In this document: positions 21,844-22,767 of the stretch, piece after piece
Layout: each line of letters begins with the position of its first letter
Position numbering within the stretch: position 1 is the stretch's first letter
From: a virus
Virus record (IMG/VR): IMGVR_UViG_3300034122_000563
Coordinates: 1 to 22,767 of that record
Length of the DNA stretch: 22,767 nucleotides
Reading direction: 5' to 3' (one strand)
Program-made: the position numbers and the translations under genes
The notes under the pieces: model-generated
Seen by the model: only the letters and a program-made list of their open reading frames with translations
What the model was told of the DNA's origin: nothing
Database searches by the model: none

Positions 21844-22767
21844 ATGAATAATGGATTTTTTGGATTCCCAAACAGAAATGTAAATAATAAGTATTCCATA
21901 AGTGAATTTAACACTAGTGGAACTTATATTATTCCTTTTTCCGCAAAAAAATTATGGATTATGGCAATTGGTGGCGGAGGAGGAGGTGGCGGTGGTGGTC
22001 GCCGCGCTGCGGGCACTGCTTCTTTTGGTGGGGGTGGTGGAGGTGGTGGAACAATTGTTATACATGATTTTCTTGTTGATACTTTAGGTGGACCTAATAC
22101 AACATTATTAATTACTATCGGAAGTGGAGGAACTGGTGGACCTGCTGGTGCATCGAACACTACGAGCGGTACCGTAGGTTCAGTTGGAGGACATACAACA
22201 CTATCAATATTAGGCTCACCCGGATTTTTTATTGCTGCTTCGGGTGGAAATAGTGGAAGCGGTGGATCAGGCACATCGGGAAATGGTGCATCTGGCAAAA
22301 ATAATTGGATGTTTGGATTTTTTACTGCGGCTGTCGCAACACATGGTGCTGGCGCTTCTAGTTCATCTTCAGCACAAGCGGGTTCGCAGGTAGTATATTA
22401 TCTCAATCACACAGGTGGTGCTGCTGGTGGTGGAATAAATAACGGAACACCCGGAACGGGATTTCAAGGTGGCGCAATTACAGGTGGTGGACAGTTTTCT
22501 GGAGTAAGAAATCCTTTATACACGCTATCAAGTAATATTTGTCAACCTGGACAAGTTGATACTGGTTTGCCCGGTGATAGTGCAACTGGTAAAACAATTT
22601 TTGGACAGTATAGCCCAGGACTTGGGGGTGCTGGTGGTGGAGCCGGACCAGATACTCTAGCGTCTGGTGCAGGTGCTGGTGGTGCTGGCTATCGTGGAGG
22701 CGGTGGTGGTGGAGGAGGGGGTTCAAGAAACGGAGTTGCCGCCGGTGCCGGTGGCCGCGGTGGTGAT
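21844..22767 (+). CDS. glycine-rich tail-tip/adhesin-like protein 2, 3' cut by window end
   Basis: Open frame of 308 codons with no stop before the window ends. It is a paralogue of the preceding protein: MNNGFFGFPNRN against MNNGFLGFSGQT, NTSGTYIIPFSAKKLWIMAI against DSSGTYRIPSFAKRLWVFMV, GRRAAGTASFGGGGGGGG against GRRASGTNSFGGGGGAGG, and YRGGGGGGGGGSRNG near the end. The middle third is clearly different between the two, including segments such as CQPGQVDTG and KNNWMFGFFTAAVATHG, so it is the variable part. By comparison with protein 1, about ten residues (GYVVIAAFG-like) are missing at the C-terminus. Likely a second host-binding variant. Confidence 0.78.
   Translation, partial: MNNGFFGFPNRNVNNKYSISEFNTSGTYIIPFSAKKLWIMAIGGGGGGGGGGRRAAGTASFGGGGGGGGTIVIHDFLVDTLGGPNTTLLITIGSGGTGGPAGASNTTSGTVGSVGGHTTLSILGSPGFFIAASGGNSGSGGSGTSGNGASGKNNWMFGFFTAAVATHGAGASSSSSAQAGSQVVYYLNHTGGAAGGGINNGTPGTGFQGGAITGGGQFSGVRNPLYTLSSNICQPGQVDTGLPGDSATGKTIFGQYSPGLGGAGGGAGPDTLASGAGAGGAGYRGGGGGGGGGSRNGVAAGAGGRGGD

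Noticed and set aside
21924-22298. 124-codon minus-strand frame rich in proline
   Set aside because: It is the reverse complement of polyglycine codons (GGN to NCC), a composition shadow.
14647-22767. Diversity-generating retroelement, suggested by Mtd-like fibre heads
   Set aside because: No reverse transcriptase gene and no template/variable repeat pair with adenine-specific differences was seen in the window.

Overview
This window looks like part of the genome of a T4-like (Tevenvirinae-related) contractile-tail phage of the marine type. The DNA is AT-rich and tightly packed. All genes are on the + strand, many start codons overlap the preceding stop (ATGA or TAATG), and no tRNA, rRNA or bacterial housekeeping gene is visible. 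The core gene order (uvsY, uvsW, 55, 47, 46, rnh, 45, 44, 62, regA) is the one I associate with marine T4-like phages such as cyanophages and pelagiphages. The host cannot be determined from this window, and no photosynthesis or other auxiliary metabolic gene is seen.

Layout. (1) 1-49 is a perfect fold-back palindrome against a 5'-truncated uvsY, probably an assembly or amplification artefact at a contig end. (2) 27-6905 is the recombination and late-transcription block: UvsY (partial), the UvsW helicase, an unknown acidic-tailed protein, the late sigma factor gp55, the gp47/gp46 (SbcD/SbcC) nuclease, and two unknown proteins between 47 and 46. (3) 6902-8901 is a GNAT-type acyltransferase followed by a DNA methyltransferase with a TSPPY motif; slippery sequence near the end of the GNAT gene could fuse the two. 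(4) 8932-13918 is the replication block: an unknown 384-residue protein, the RNase H/flap nuclease, a Cys-rich protein, the sliding clamp (45), the clamp loader (44/62) and the translational repressor RegA. The regA start is preceded by a long AT-rich hairpin that would hold its ribosome site. The DNA polymerase gene (43), next to regA in T4, is not here. (5) 13918-22767 is a structural block: a small Ig-like protein, two small proteins, three mosaic tail-fibre-like proteins sharing modules, a coiled-coil protein, a small beta-rich protein and two paralogous glycine-rich tip/adhesin-like proteins. The last runs off the window.

How it works together. UvsY, UvsW and gp46/47 drive recombination-dependent replication and repair. 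Gp45 with 44/62 forms the mobile clamp used by the polymerase and, in T4, by gp55 for late transcription. RegA represses translation of the replication mRNAs. The fibre block most likely encodes host-recognition parts of the virion. Several consecutive fibre-block genes end in the same short motif, D-G-G/D-x-Y/F, which is one of the more unusual signals here. All function calls rest on motif recognition by eye; no database search was run.
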